A stretch of DNA of 64,000 nucleotides, from the NCBI RefSeq assembly GCF_003391135.1, contig NZ_CP031455.1:1302001-1366000 (forward strand), read 5' to 3'. The notes under the pieces are model-generated. The model did no database searches. It worked only from the letters and a program-made list of their open reading frames with translations, and had not been told where the DNA came from. The position numbers and the translations under genes are program-made. The stretch's first letter is position 1. Each line of letters opens with the position of its first letter. This document shows, piece by piece, positions 8,633 through 17,400 of the stretch. The stretch comes from Streptoverticillium olivoreticuli subsp. olivoreticuli. GTDB lineage: Bacteria > Actinomycetota > Actinomycetes > Streptomycetales > Streptomycetaceae.

Positions 8633-10861
8633 ATGGCGTCCTCCCCGGATCCCGTGATGACGATCGGCAACCCGCTGAGGTGGCTGCTGCGGCAGCCCGA
8701 CGGCCCGCAATACCTGCGGCGCGCGCTCTGGGGCACCCTGGCCGGACTCGGGGCCTTCTACGCGCTGCGGTACGGGTTCGGGCAGCGGGACATGGCGCTC
8801 TACGCCCTGTTCGGCGCCATCCCCCTGACCTTGTTCTCACAGATTCCGGGCACCGCCCGGCAGCGCACCCGCGCGCTCCTCGCGGTGCTGCCGGTCGGCC
8901 TGGTCCTCGTCACCGCCGGGACCCTGCTCGCCGCGCACTCCTGGAGCGCCGCCTGCGGCATGTTCGCCGTGGCCTTCGTGACCTCCTACCTCGGCGTCGG
9001 CGGCCCGGGCCTTGGCGGACTGGCCACGTCCTTCCAGCTCTACTACCTGCTCCCCTGCTTCCCGCCGTACGCCCCCGAGACGCTCGGCCACCGGCTGACC
9101 GGGCTGGCCGTCGGCATCCTGCTGAGCGCCCTCGTCGACCGGCTGCTGTGGGCGGGCCCGCGACCGGCCTCGTACCGGCTCCTGCTCGCCGACGCGGTGG
9201 AGGCGATGGCCGGCTACTGCGCCGCGGTGGGGCGCCTCACCGCCGGGGATGCCGCCGACATGTCGCACGACCAGGAGCGGGTGGCGCAAACGCTGGTCGC
9301 GACCCGGATGTCCCACGTGGCGCCGCCCGAGCGGCCAACCGCGGCGTCGCTGCGCGCCCGCGCCCTCTACGACACCCGCGCGACCCTGCGGCACGTCGGC
9401 AACCAGCTGGACCGGCTGGCCGCGCGAGCCCACAGCCCGGATCCCGCCACTGCGCGGCTGCTGGAGCGGACCGCGACGGCGCTGCGGCAGGCCGCGCAGA
9501 CCCTGCGTACGGAGGACCCGGCGCCCACCGCGGCCGACCCCCTGGCCGAGGCACTGGACGTCTTCGCCGCGGAGCGCACCCGGATCGCCGCCGACGCCTC
9601 GGCACTGCAGCTGCGGCAGCACGCCATCGCCATCGGCACGGCCGAAGCCACCCGGCTCGTCGGCGAAGGCGCCCGGATCGCCTTCGGCGCGCCGCTCGGC
9701 GCCCGGTGGCGCCGCCCCGGCGGACCGTTCCGGTACGCGACGATGAGCGCGCCCGCCCGCTGGTGGCGGCGGTTGCGGGTCCATCTGACACCGCGCTCGG
9801 TGCTCCTGCAGAACGCCCTGCGCAGCGCCGTCGCCCTGGCCGGCGCCCGGCTGGTCGTCGGCGCCCTCGACCTGCCGCACGGCTTCTGGGTACTGCTCGC
9901 GACCCTGAGCCTGCTGCGCACCTCCGCGTCGGACACACGGGGCGCGCTCCTGCCCGCCTTCCTCGGAACGGCCCTGGGCGCGGCCGTCGCGGCAGTGCTG
10001 GTCGTCGCCGTCGGCGATGTCCCCGCCTTCTACATCGCGGTGGCCCCCGTCGTCCTCGTCCTCGGCTTCGGCGTGGGCCCTGTGCTCGGCCCCGCCTGGG
10101 TGCAGGGCGCGCTGACCATCACCCTCGTCGTGGTCTTCGCCCAGATCGAGCCGCCGGACCTGCAGATCCCCACCTGGCGGTTCCTGGACGTCGTCATCGG
10201 AGGTTCCCTCGGCGCGGCCGCCAGCCTGCTCGCCTGGCCCCGGGGCGCCCAGGGCGAACTGCGGCGCTCGGTCGCCGACTTCATGGACCTCAGCGCGCAG
10301 GGCGTCAGCGCCGTCACCGACGGGCTGAGCCACCGCCGCGCCGACGGCACCACCACGCTCGACCCGGCCCGGCGCGCGATGCAGCTGGCCCAGGCGGCCT
10401 ACGCCCAGCACCGCACCGAGCGAGCCTCCCCGCAGACGCCCGAACCACCCTGGGAACTGGCGATGGCACCGGGCTACAGCACCATCGGCGGAGGAGAACT
10501 CCTGCTCTCCGGTCACAGCCGCGACACCACTCCCCTGCCCGCGGAGGCCACGGCCCGACTGGCCGCCCTGGCCGAACGCGTGGCGGAAGGCTGCCGGCGT
10601 TCGGCCGAGTCCGTCCGCCGTGGCGGAGCAGTCGCGCCCGGGGACCCGGGCCCCTACCGGGCTGATGAATCAGGTCCGTTGAGTGCCGTCACCCGGCACA
10701 CCACGGACACCCCCGCCTCCGCCGTGCTGCTCGTCGCCGACCTCGAAGCCTGGCTCACCGGCATCAGGTACGACACGGCCGAGTTCGACCAGGCATGCAG
10801 CGGCGGCGGCCATACGCGGGGAGCCACGGGCGGGGCGGCAGAGGATTCCACCGCGACGTGA
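8633..10861 (+). CDS. FUSC-family inner-membrane protein (putative aromatic acid/drug exporter)
   Basis: The 742-residue protein has the repeated layout of the FUSC/AaeB group: a first membrane block at about residues 25-175, a long cytoplasmic helical region (about 185-385, Ala/Arg/Leu-rich with coiled-coil character), a second membrane block at about 390-540 (FWVLLATLSLLRTSASDTRG through GGSLGAAASLLAWPRG), and a cytoplasmic tail. The conserved LRT-S motif after the first helix of the second block supports FUSC. Such proteins export aromatic acids or related toxic compounds; substrate unknown. ATG at 8633 is used; GTG at 8624 is in frame. No clear Shine-Dalgarno is present and the promoter is close, so translation may be nearly leaderless. 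It converges on the histidine kinase gene. Confidence 0.85.
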   Translation: MASSPDPVMTIGNPLRWLLRQPDGPQYLRRALWGTLAGLGAFYALRYGFGQRDMALYALFGAIPLTLFSQIPGTARQRTRALLAVLPVGLVLVTAGTLLAAHSWSAACGMFAVAFVTSYLGVGGPGLGGLATSFQLYYLLPCFPPYAPETLGHRLTGLAVGILLSALVDRLLWAGPRPASYRLLLADAVEAMAGYCAAVGRLTAGDAADMSHDQERVAQTLVATRMSHVAPPERPTAASLRARALYDTRATLRHVGNQLDRLAARAHSPDPATARLLERTATALRQAAQTLRTEDPAPTAADPLAEALDVFAAERTRIAADASALQLRQHAIAIGTAEATRLVGEGARIAFGAPLGARWRRPGGPFRYATMSAPARWWRRLRVHLTPRSVLLQNALRSAVALAGARLVVGALDLPHGFWVLLATLSLLRTSASDTRGALLPAFLGTALGAAVAAVLVVAVGDVPAFYIAVAPVVLVLGFGVGPVLGPAWVQGALTITLVVVFAQIEPPDLQIPTWRFLDVVIGGSLGAAASLLAWPRGAQGELRRSVADFMDLSAQGVSAVTDGLSHRRADGTTTLDPARRAMQLAQAAYAQHRTERASPQTPEPPWELAMAPGYSTIGGGELLLSGHSRDTTPLPAEATARLAALAERVAEGCRRSAESVRRGGAVAPGDPGPYRADESGPLSAVTRHTTDTPASAVLLVADLEAWLTGIRYDTAEFDQACSGGGHTRGATGGAAEDSTAT

Positions 10862-10871
10862 CGGCGGGCCG

Positions 10872-12059
10872 TCACCGGTCCACATGGGCGTACGGCAGCC
10901 GCACCTCCACCGTGGTCGAGCGGCCCGGCGCGCTGTCCACCGAGAAGCGGCCTCCGGCGCTCTCGACCCGTACGTAGTGGCTGGCCAGACCGATGTGTCC
11001 GGCGCGCAGCCGCTGCTGGATGATCTCCTTGTCGAAGCCCTTGCCGTCGTCGCGCACGATCAGCACGGTGTCGTTCTCCTCGCGTGCCAGGGACACCCAG
11101 ACGTGCTTCGCCCCGGCGTGTTTCACCACGTTGTTCAGGAGCTCCCGCGCGGTCGAGTAGAGCAGGGCCTCGCCCGGTACCCGGCCGGTCAGCCGCAGGT
11201 CGTAGTGGACGGTGAAGCCGCCCCGGCGGGCGAGGCGCTCGCCGACGGCCTCCAGCGCGGCCGCGAGCCCCGCCGCCTGGAGCACCTGGGGGTGGAGGTC
11301 GAAGGTGACGTCCCGGATCTCCCGGACCGTCCTGCGCACCTCGTTCTCGGCCCGGGTCAGGGCGGGCGCCGCCGCCTCGGCCTCGACGTCCTCCAGGTCG
11401 TGCAGCGCGGCCAGCAGGTTCTGGATCGCGCTGTCGTGCAGGGCCTCGGCGAGCTCCGCGCGCTCCCGGCCCTCGGCGGCCAGGGCGTCGCGCAGGAGCA
11501 GCTCGCGGTTGTCCAGCAGGGCGGAGACCCGTTCGCTGCGCCGCCGCAGCAGGTCGGCGAGCAGGACGCACACGCCCACGTCCCACAGGAGGAACGCCTC
11601 GTCCGCCACGACTTGCCAGAACCGGGGGGTGAGGTCGCCGTGGAGGTAGTCGAAGGAGTTGGCCGTGTAGGCGACGAGGCACAGGCCGCCCAGCTTGGCG
11701 GTCACCTTCGGCAGCTGCCACAGGATGCTGGTCATCGGCAGGACGTAGAAGGCGTAACGGGCCTGCGAATCCGGTCCTCCCGAGAGCACCGAAAGTGCCG
11801 CTACGGCCACCACGTCGACGACCGCGGCGCTCATCGCGCCGTGTGTCCCGGCGAGTGCGTGCCGGTACACACTGGACAGGCGTGCCGTGGCCCAGGCGAC
11901 GTACAGCGCGAGCACGACGTAGTACCAGTGGCCTGCGGCCGGCGACTGGATGCCGGTCAGCACCAGCAGGATCATCGTCGGCAGCCGGAGCCAGGCGGCG
12001 TAGCGCGTCGTCAGCTCGACCACGCCGTCCATCTGCTGCTCGCGCCAGCGAGTCGCCAT
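10872..12059 (-). CDS. Sensor histidine kinase (NarL/DesK type), orphan
   Basis: The 395-residue protein has an N-terminal membrane sensor with about five or six helices (residues 20-170), a HisKA_3 dimerisation domain with phospho-acceptor His208 in EALHDSAIQNLLAAL, and a C-terminal HATPase with an N-box (ELLNNVVKHAG) and G-box (IVRDDGKGFD, then GLASHYVRVESAGG). It would autophosphorylate and pass phosphate to a NarL-type response regulator, but none is encoded next to it, so it is an orphan kinase here. ATG at 12059 was chosen as the start nearest to the first membrane helix; an in-frame GTG lies at 12104. Confidence 0.9.
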   Translation of the reverse strand: MATRWREQQMDGVVELTTRYAAWLRLPTMILLVLTGIQSPAAGHWYYVVLALYVAWATARLSSVYRHALAGTHGAMSAAVVDVVAVAALSVLSGGPDSQARYAFYVLPMTSILWQLPKVTAKLGGLCLVAYTANSFDYLHGDLTPRFWQVVADEAFLLWDVGVCVLLADLLRRRSERVSALLDNRELLLRDALAAEGRERAELAEALHDSAIQNLLAALHDLEDVEAEAAAPALTRAENEVRRTVREIRDVTFDLHPQVLQAAGLAAALEAVGERLARRGGFTVHYDLRLTGRVPGEALLYSTARELLNNVVKHAGAKHVWVSLAREENDTVLIVRDDGKGFDKEIIQQRLRAGHIGLASHYVRVESAGGRFSVDSAPGRSTTVEVRLPYAHVDR

Positions 12060-12140
12060 CGCGCACCGTCCGAACAACCCCGTGCGGGTCCGGTGAAGGG
12101 TCACAGAAGCGGATCAAGCAGACCTTATCCGATGTTTCCA

Positions 12141-12156
12141 TCCCCCACCTGGGGGA
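12141..12156. promoter_or_regulatory. Inverted repeat between kinase and DsbB-like operon
   Basis: TCCCCCA-CC-TGGGGGA is a perfect 7-bp inverted repeat with a 2-bp centre. It lies in the divergent promoter region between the histidine kinase (start 12059) and the small membrane protein (start 12250). It could be an operator for either gene; the cognate protein is unknown. Confidence 0.35.
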
Positions 12157-12249
12157 AGTGGGGCGTGTCGGTGGCATGCCGGGCCGCCCCGCGCGACAGC
12201 CTCGTACCTCAGTGACCGGTGCTCGAAAGCCGTCCGGCTCGGAGGTGTC

Positions 12250-12417
12250 ATGGACGCCATTGTGATCGCCCTCATGGCCGCGATGGCCGTCCTCATCATC
12301 AGGAAGCCCCGCGATCCGCACATCTGGTACCTCTGGGGGATCTCGCTCGTGCTGGTCGTCGGCTGGTGGATGTTCCACGAGGTGTTCACGCCCGGCGTGA
12401 CCGAGGTGACGCTGTGA
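12250..12417 (+). CDS. Small membrane protein (55 aa) upstream of DsbB-like gene
   Basis: ATG-initiated 55-codon gene with GGAGGTG just upstream. The peptide has two hydrophobic segments (about residues 3-17 and 28-42) separated by a basic turn RKPRDPH, and a Trp-rich second helix (WYLWG ... GWWMF), so it is a two-pass or hairpin membrane peptide. Its TGA overlaps the GTG start of the DsbB-like gene (GTGA), which strongly implies co-translation and a joint role, possibly as a stabilising subunit. I recall similar small membrane proteins beside DsbB-like genes in other actinomycetes, but cannot check this here. Confidence 0.75.
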   Translation: MDAIVIALMAAMAVLIIRKPRDPHIWYLWGISLVLVVGWWMFHEVFTPGVTEVTL

Positions 12418-13028
12418 GTCTCCAGATTCCCCGTTCGGTCCAGCGGGATCTCAGCCTCGCCGGGTACTGGGGTGCGGTCGTCTTCGTCTTCGCCTTCTGC
12501 GTGGTGCTGCTCTGCGCGTTCCTGTTGCAGTTCGCCTCCTCCGAGCTGCCGTGCGTGCTGTGCATGCTGCAGCGCATGGCCATGATCTTCACCTGTATGG
12601 GGCCCGTCTACATCATCAGCCGGACGGCGCACGGGGAGATGTCCGTGACCAATTTCGCCCGGGGCTACGGCTACACCCTCATCGGGGCCGTGATCGGCAT
12701 GCTGATGTCGCTGCGGCAGCTCACGAACCGCGGAGCCCCTCTCGACCCCGGTTACGGCAGCGCGGTCCTGGGTCTGCACGCCTACACCTGGGCGTTCGTC
12801 ACCTTCGCGATCGTGGTGCTCTGGTCCGGCGTCAACATGCTCTTCGCGGTCGAGCTCTCGCCCCCGCGGCAGCTCCCGCTCGGCGTGGTCCCCAAGCTCG
12901 TCCTCGGCCTCTTCCTCGCGCTGATCGCGGCCAATGTGGTGTCCGTCTTCTTCGAGGTGGGATTCCACTGGAAGCTCCCGCATGTCCCGACCCGTTACGA
13001 GCTGCTCTACGACCTCGGGATCAAGTAG
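12414..13028 (+). CDS. DsbB-like disulfide bond formation protein
   Basis: The 204-residue protein has four or five membrane helices. After the first helix it carries LPCVLCMLQRMAM, matching the DsbB PCxLCxxQR signature: the CxxC redox pair next to the quinone-binding Gln-Arg. In DsbB this pair is re-oxidised by quinone and passes oxidising equivalents to DsbA through a second Cys pair in the next external loop. Here that loop (NRGAPLDPGYGSAVLG) has no Cys, and no Cys occurs after about residue 65. It may therefore act with a partner, perhaps the co-translated 55-residue protein. GTG at 12414 is set by the GTGA overlap with the upstream stop. Confidence 0.85.
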   Translation: MSLQIPRSVQRDLSLAGYWGAVVFVFAFCVVLLCAFLLQFASSELPCVLCMLQRMAMIFTCMGPVYIISRTAHGEMSVTNFARGYGYTLIGAVIGMLMSLRQLTNRGAPLDPGYGSAVLGLHAYTWAFVTFAIVVLWSGVNMLFAVELSPPRQLPLGVVPKLVLGLFLALIAANVVSVFFEVGFHWKLPHVPTRYELLYDLGIK

Positions 13029-13070
13029 CCGCCCGTACCGCCACCGCACAACCACCGGAAGGAAATGCGC

Positions 13071-13448
13071 ATGCGCCTGCGCGTCGTCGTCGCTGCCGCC
13101 GTGGCCGGGATCCTGGCGTGCGGCGCGTGCTCGACCACCGCCGACAGGATGAACGGCGTCGCGGCCAACCTCGCCGGCGAAGGCGTCGGGGACGTGACCC
13201 TGAAGAAAGCGGGCGTGGAGCTCAAGGGCAAGCTCTCCTGCACCGCCACCCCACAGGTCCGTCACCAGGGCTGGCTCGCGTTCGAATGCACGGCCACGAC
13301 GCTCGACGGCAAGGCCGTGCGCCTGGCCGGGTCGGTCACGGACGCCGTCAACGACGACGAGGGCAAGGGCACGACCAGGGGCGATTTCACCGGGACCGTC
13401 GACGGACACGAGGTCTTGAGGACCCACTGCCTCGGCTCCTGTGCCTGA
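13071..13448 (+). CDS. Small lipoprotein or secreted protein
   Basis: This 125-residue protein has an N-terminal signal (MRLRVVVAAAVAGILACGAC) with a lipobox-like ILAC or ACGAC end, so it is probably lipid-anchored on the outer face of the membrane. The mature part (about 22-125) has a central pair of Cys in LSCTATP and FECTATT and a C-terminal Cys pair in HCLGSCA, consistent with disulfides. The repeated CTAT element and the small beta-rich domain resemble DUF4333-type lipoproteins, but this is uncertain. ATG at 13071 fits the GGAAGGA at 13057-13063 better than ATG at 13065. It follows the DsbB-like gene by 42 bp and may be an oxidation client. Confidence 0.75.
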   Translation: MRLRVVVAAAVAGILACGACSTTADRMNGVAANLAGEGVGDVTLKKAGVELKGKLSCTATPQVRHQGWLAFECTATTLDGKAVRLAGSVTDAVNDDEGKGTTRGDFTGTVDGHEVLRTHCLGSCA

Positions 13449-13503
13449 GGGAACGCGCTCGCGGCGAACCGTACGCGGGACGGCTCTCCTGCGGCTTGCC
13501 CCC

Positions 13504-13517
13504 CCCCCGATCGGGGG
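13504..13517. terminator. GC palindrome followed by T-rich stretch
   Basis: CCCCCGATCGGGGG lies downstream of the lipoprotein gene and is followed by ATTGCTTTTC. It could end the DsbB-like operon. The stem is only five pairs around GATC and it sits in a run of ten Cs, so the call is weak. Confidence 0.35.
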
Positions 13518-13557
13518 ATTGCTTTTCATCCGATTTCTCATTCATTAGGCCGATACG

Positions 13558-13599
13558 CGGCAATGCGGGTTCTCCCTAGCGTGGGTCGCCACATTGCCG
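13558..13599. promoter_or_regulatory. Inverted repeat bracketing USP promoter
   Basis: CGGCAATG (13558-13565) and CATTGCCG (13592-13599) are perfect 8-bp inverted arms separated by 26 bp that contain the CCTAGCGTGG -10-like motif at 13575-13584. The layout would allow a regulator to bracket the promoter, or a hairpin in the leader RNA. Confidence 0.35.
13575..13584 (+). promoter_or_regulatory. Putative -10 region of second USP gene
   Basis: CCTAGCGTGG, identical to the motif at 6428-6437 before the paralogous USP gene, placed 46 bp upstream of the ATG at 13630. TAGCGT is the -10 candidate. Confidence 0.4.
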
Positions 13600-13629
13600 T
13601 ACAGCGGATTCCTGAGAGAGGTGGATGAC

Positions 13630-14199
13630 ATGTCTCGGATGGTGAAGCGCGTGATCGTCGGCGTGGACGGCTCGGCGGGCAGCGTGGCCGCGCTCAAGCA
13701 GGGCGCGCAGGAGGCGGCCCGCCATGGCGCGGCCCTGTGCCCGGTGCTGGCCTGGACGCCGCCCGGAGGGGAGGCGGCGGATTCCCTCTTCCCCGCACCG
13801 GCCGACATCCGCGCGCACTGGGAGGCCAGGGCCCGCAAGGCTCTGACCAAGACGTGCGAGAGCGCACTGGGCGCCGAGCCGTTCAACCAGAGGGTGGCCC
13901 CGAGGGTCATCCGCGCGGAACCCGGACCGGCGCTGGTGGCCAGCGCCCGCCACGACACGGACATGCTGGTGCTCGGGGCCGGCAGCCATGGTCTGTGGCA
14001 CCGGTTCCTCCACGGCTCGGTCAGCCGCCACTGCCTCAGGCACGCCTGCGGCCCCGTCATGGTCGTCCATCCCGACGAGACGGACGCGCGGGACGCCCGC
14101 GAGGCGGCGAGACCGCCACGGAGGCACCCTCCCGTCGTGGTACCGGTCGGCCCGACGGACGTGTGGATCAGGTCGACGGACCCCGACCGCGAGGACTGA
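13630..14199 (+). CDS. Universal stress protein (UspA domain)
   Basis: This 189-residue cytoplasmic protein has VKRVIVGVDGSAGSVAALKQ at the N-terminus and DMLVLGAGSHGLWHRFLHGS, then the terminal strand GPVMVVHPDE. The nucleotide loop keeps G-S-H-G and G-S but with seven rather than nine residues between, as in the other two USPs of this window. A charged 50-residue tail rich in Arg and Pro follows. ATG at 13630 was chosen for the AGAGAGGTGG ribosome binding site 8 bp upstream; an in-frame ATG at 13594 lacks one. It is close to the fragment at the left edge over its whole overlap. Confidence 0.93.
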   Translation: MSRMVKRVIVGVDGSAGSVAALKQGAQEAARHGAALCPVLAWTPPGGEAADSLFPAPADIRAHWEARARKALTKTCESALGAEPFNQRVAPRVIRAEPGPALVASARHDTDMLVLGAGSHGLWHRFLHGSVSRHCLRHACGPVMVVHPDETDARDAREAARPPRRHPPVVVPVGPTDVWIRSTDPDRED

Positions 14200-14255
14200 G
14201 ACCCGGCCCGGGTGGAGCACGGACCGGCGCAGGAGAGCTTCCCTGTGGGGTGAAA

Positions 14256-14298
14256 GGGTTTCCCTGTTGCCTCCGGTGCGGGGGAAACAGGGAAACCC
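14256..14298. repeat. Perfect 13-bp inverted repeat upstream of XRE-nSTAND gene
   Basis: GGGTTTCCCTGTT (14256-14268) and AACAGGGAAACCC (14286-14298) form a perfect stem with a 17-nt loop. An extra TTCCCTGT copy lies just upstream at 14239-14246. The element is 57 bp after the USP stop and about 115 bp before the XRE-nSTAND start. It may be the USP terminator, although no T-run follows, or an operator bound by the XRE domain. Confidence 0.5.
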
Positions 14299-14414
14299 CG
14301 CTGAGCTGTGCCGATGCGTACGCCTCCAAGGTGGTTGAGATCGTGAGTGCGCGATGAAACAGTTGCCGACGGCGCATTGACGGGTACTCACGAGTGCCAA
14401 AAGGGGACGGGCGA

Positions 14415-17400
14415 ATGGTGGGCGGGCAGCAGGAGCACGCGGAGCCGGGGGCCGCATCCGGGGATGCGGCGCCCACTGGTGCCGGCGCACATCTACGGCG
14501 GTTGCGGCACGAGCGCGGGGTGTCGCTGGCCGCGTTGTCGCGGCTGTCGTTCTACAGCAAGGGCTACCTGAGCAAGGTCGAGAACGGCGAGAAGCCGCTG
14601 ACCGTCGATGTCGCGCGCGCCTGCGACCGGGCGCTGGAGACCGGCGGCGTCCTGGAGCGGTCGGCCACCGCGCCCGACGGGAACGCGGGCCCGGCGGACT
14701 CCGGCCGTCCGGGCACGGAGAGCGCCTGCCCCTACCGCGGCCTGTCCGCCTACGGCCCGGATGACGCCCCCTGGTTCTTCGGGCGGGACGAGGCCACGGC
14801 CGTTCTGGTCGCGCAGCTGACCGAGCGGCTGGACGGGGCGGGGCCGCTGCTGGTCATAGCCCCCTCGGGGGCGGGCAAGTCGTCCTTGTTGCGGGCCGGT
14901 CTGATACCGGCGCTGGCCCGCGGTGCACTGCCGGCAACCGGTTCGAGCGCCTGGCCGGTGGCCCTGTTCACGCCCGGCGACCACCCCGTCAAGGAGCTGC
15001 TGACACAGACGGCAGCGGCGACCGGGGCCGCCGAGGCCGAGCTGATAGCGGCCCTGGCCGAGGGCCCGGACCGCTTCGCCGCCGTGATGCGTGGCAGCGG
15101 CGACCCGCTCCGTGGCGAGGGCCCCGAAGCACCGGCCACGTCCCCGCTGCGGCCGGTCCTGGTGGTGGACCAGTTCGAGGAGACGTTCACGTTGTGCCAG
15201 GACGAGGCGGAGCGGCTCGCCTTCGTCGAGGTCCTGCACGCCGTGGCGACGACGCCCGAGGGCGCGGACGACGGCCCCACGGCCCTGGTCGTCCTGGGGG
15301 TGCGCGCGGACTTCTACGGCTCGTGCCTGGCCCATCCCCAACTGGCGGCCGGCCTGCGCCACGGCCACGTCCCCGTCGGGCCCATGAGTTCCGCGCAGCT
15401 CCGCGAGGCCATCACCGCGCCCGCCCGGGCCACGGGCCTGGAGCTGGAGCCGGGACTGGTGGAAATCCTGCTGCGGGACGCCGGTTTCACGCCCGCCCAC
15501 ATGGCCGGACCCGCTTCGGACACCGCCCCCTCCGGGCTGCTGCCCCTGTTGTCCCACGCCCTCCAGGGCACCTGGCAGCACCGACGGGACGCGCTGCTGA
15601 CCGTGGCCGGGTACCAGGCGACCGGAGGCATCGCGGGGGCGGTGGGCGCCACCGCGGAGCGCGCCTATACCTCCCTGTCGCCCGAAGGGCAGGCCGTGGC
15701 CCGCCGGGTGCTGCTCCAACTCGTCCGCATCGGCGACGACAACGAGACCGGTCGGCGCGCGGACCGCGGCGGCCTGCTGGAACGCGACCCCGCGCCGCAG
15801 GCGGCCGCCGCCGTCCTGGACGTCTTCGCCCGGGCCCGGCTGCTGACGGTCGACGCCGAACACGTCGAGTTCGCCCACGAGGCCCTGCTGCGCGCCTGGC
15901 CACGGCTGCGCGCCTGGATCGGCGAGGACCGCGCCGGGCTGCGCGACCATCAGCTCCTCCTGGACGCCGCCGCGACATGGGAGCGCGAGGAACGGGACGC
16001 CAGCCACCTCTACCGGGGCACCCGGCTGGCACTCGCACGCGAGTGGGCGGCCGCCGGGGCCTCACCGCTTTCCCCGCTGGGGCAGGAGTTCCTCGACACG
16101 AGCATCGTGGCCGAGGGGAGGGAACATGCCTCGACCCGTCGTCGCACCCGCCGTCTGCACCGGCTCGTCGCGCTCCTCACGGCGCTCGCCCTGCTCGCGG
16201 TGACCGCCACCGTCATCGCCGTCCGGGAGCAGCGGAGTGCCGCGCAGCAGCGTGACATCGCCGTGTCCCGGCAAGCCGCCGTCGAAGCCGCGGCACTCCA
16301 GAGCGCCGATCCGGCGCTGGCGGCGCAGGTCGGCCTCGCCGCCTACCGTCTCGCCCCCACCACCGAAGCCCGCACCAGCGTGCTCAGCACCGCCGGCACT
16401 CCTTCCGCCACCCTCCTCGGCGGTCACACCGGCATCGTCGAATCAGTGGTGTTCAGCCCCGATGGGCACACCCTGGCGACGGGGAGCGACGACCACACCG
16501 CACGGCTGTGGGACATCACCGACCCACGCCACCCGAGGAATCCGGTCCCGCTCACCGGCCACACCGGCGCCGTCAACGCGGTTGCGTACAGCGCGAACGG
16601 GCGCACTCTGGCCACCGGAAGCGACGACCACACCGTACGGCTGTGGGACATCACCGATCCCCGCCACCCGACGGGCCTCGCCACTCTCACCGGCCACACC
16701 AAAGACGTCCGCTCGGTGGTGTTCAGCCCCGACGGACACACCCTGGCGACTTCCGGCGACGACCGCACCGTACGCCTGTGGGACGTCACCGACCCACGCC
16801 ACCCCGGTGAGTCGGCCACACTCACCGGCCACACCGGCAGTGTGGGCTCGGTGGTGTTCAGCCCCGACGGGCACACCCTGGCGACTGTCGGCCGTGACCA
16901 CAGCGTGAAGATATGGGGTGTCGCCGATCCCCATGCCCCGGTGGAGCTCACCACTCTCAGGCGCCACGCGAACAACGTGCGGTCCGCGGCGTTCAGCCCG
17001 GACGGACACACCTTGGCCACCGCGAGCGCCGACCACACCGCACGACTGTGGGACATCACCGACCCACGCCACCCCGGCGAGCCGACCGCACTCACCGGCC
17101 ACACCGACGCCGTGCTCTCGGTGGCCTTCAGCCCCGACGGGCACACCCTGGCGACGGGGAGCGACGACCACACCGCACGGCTGTGGGACATCACCGATCC
17201 ACGGCGCCCCGGCAGACTGGCCACGCTCACCGGCCATACGGACCACGTCCGTTCGGTGCTGTTCAGTCCCGATGGACTCAGCCTGGCCACCGGGAGCGAC
17301 GACCGCACCGCACGGCTGTGGGACATCGCGGGGCCCGCTCTCACAGGCCACGGCAGTGCCTACCTCTCGGCGATGTTCAGTCCCGACAGGCGTACCTTGG

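Noticed and set aside
8837..10516. 559-codon minus-strand open frame within the FUSC gene
   Set aside because: Antisense shadow; composition is Gly/Arg/Gln-rich and the plus strand has recognisable FUSC membrane segments.
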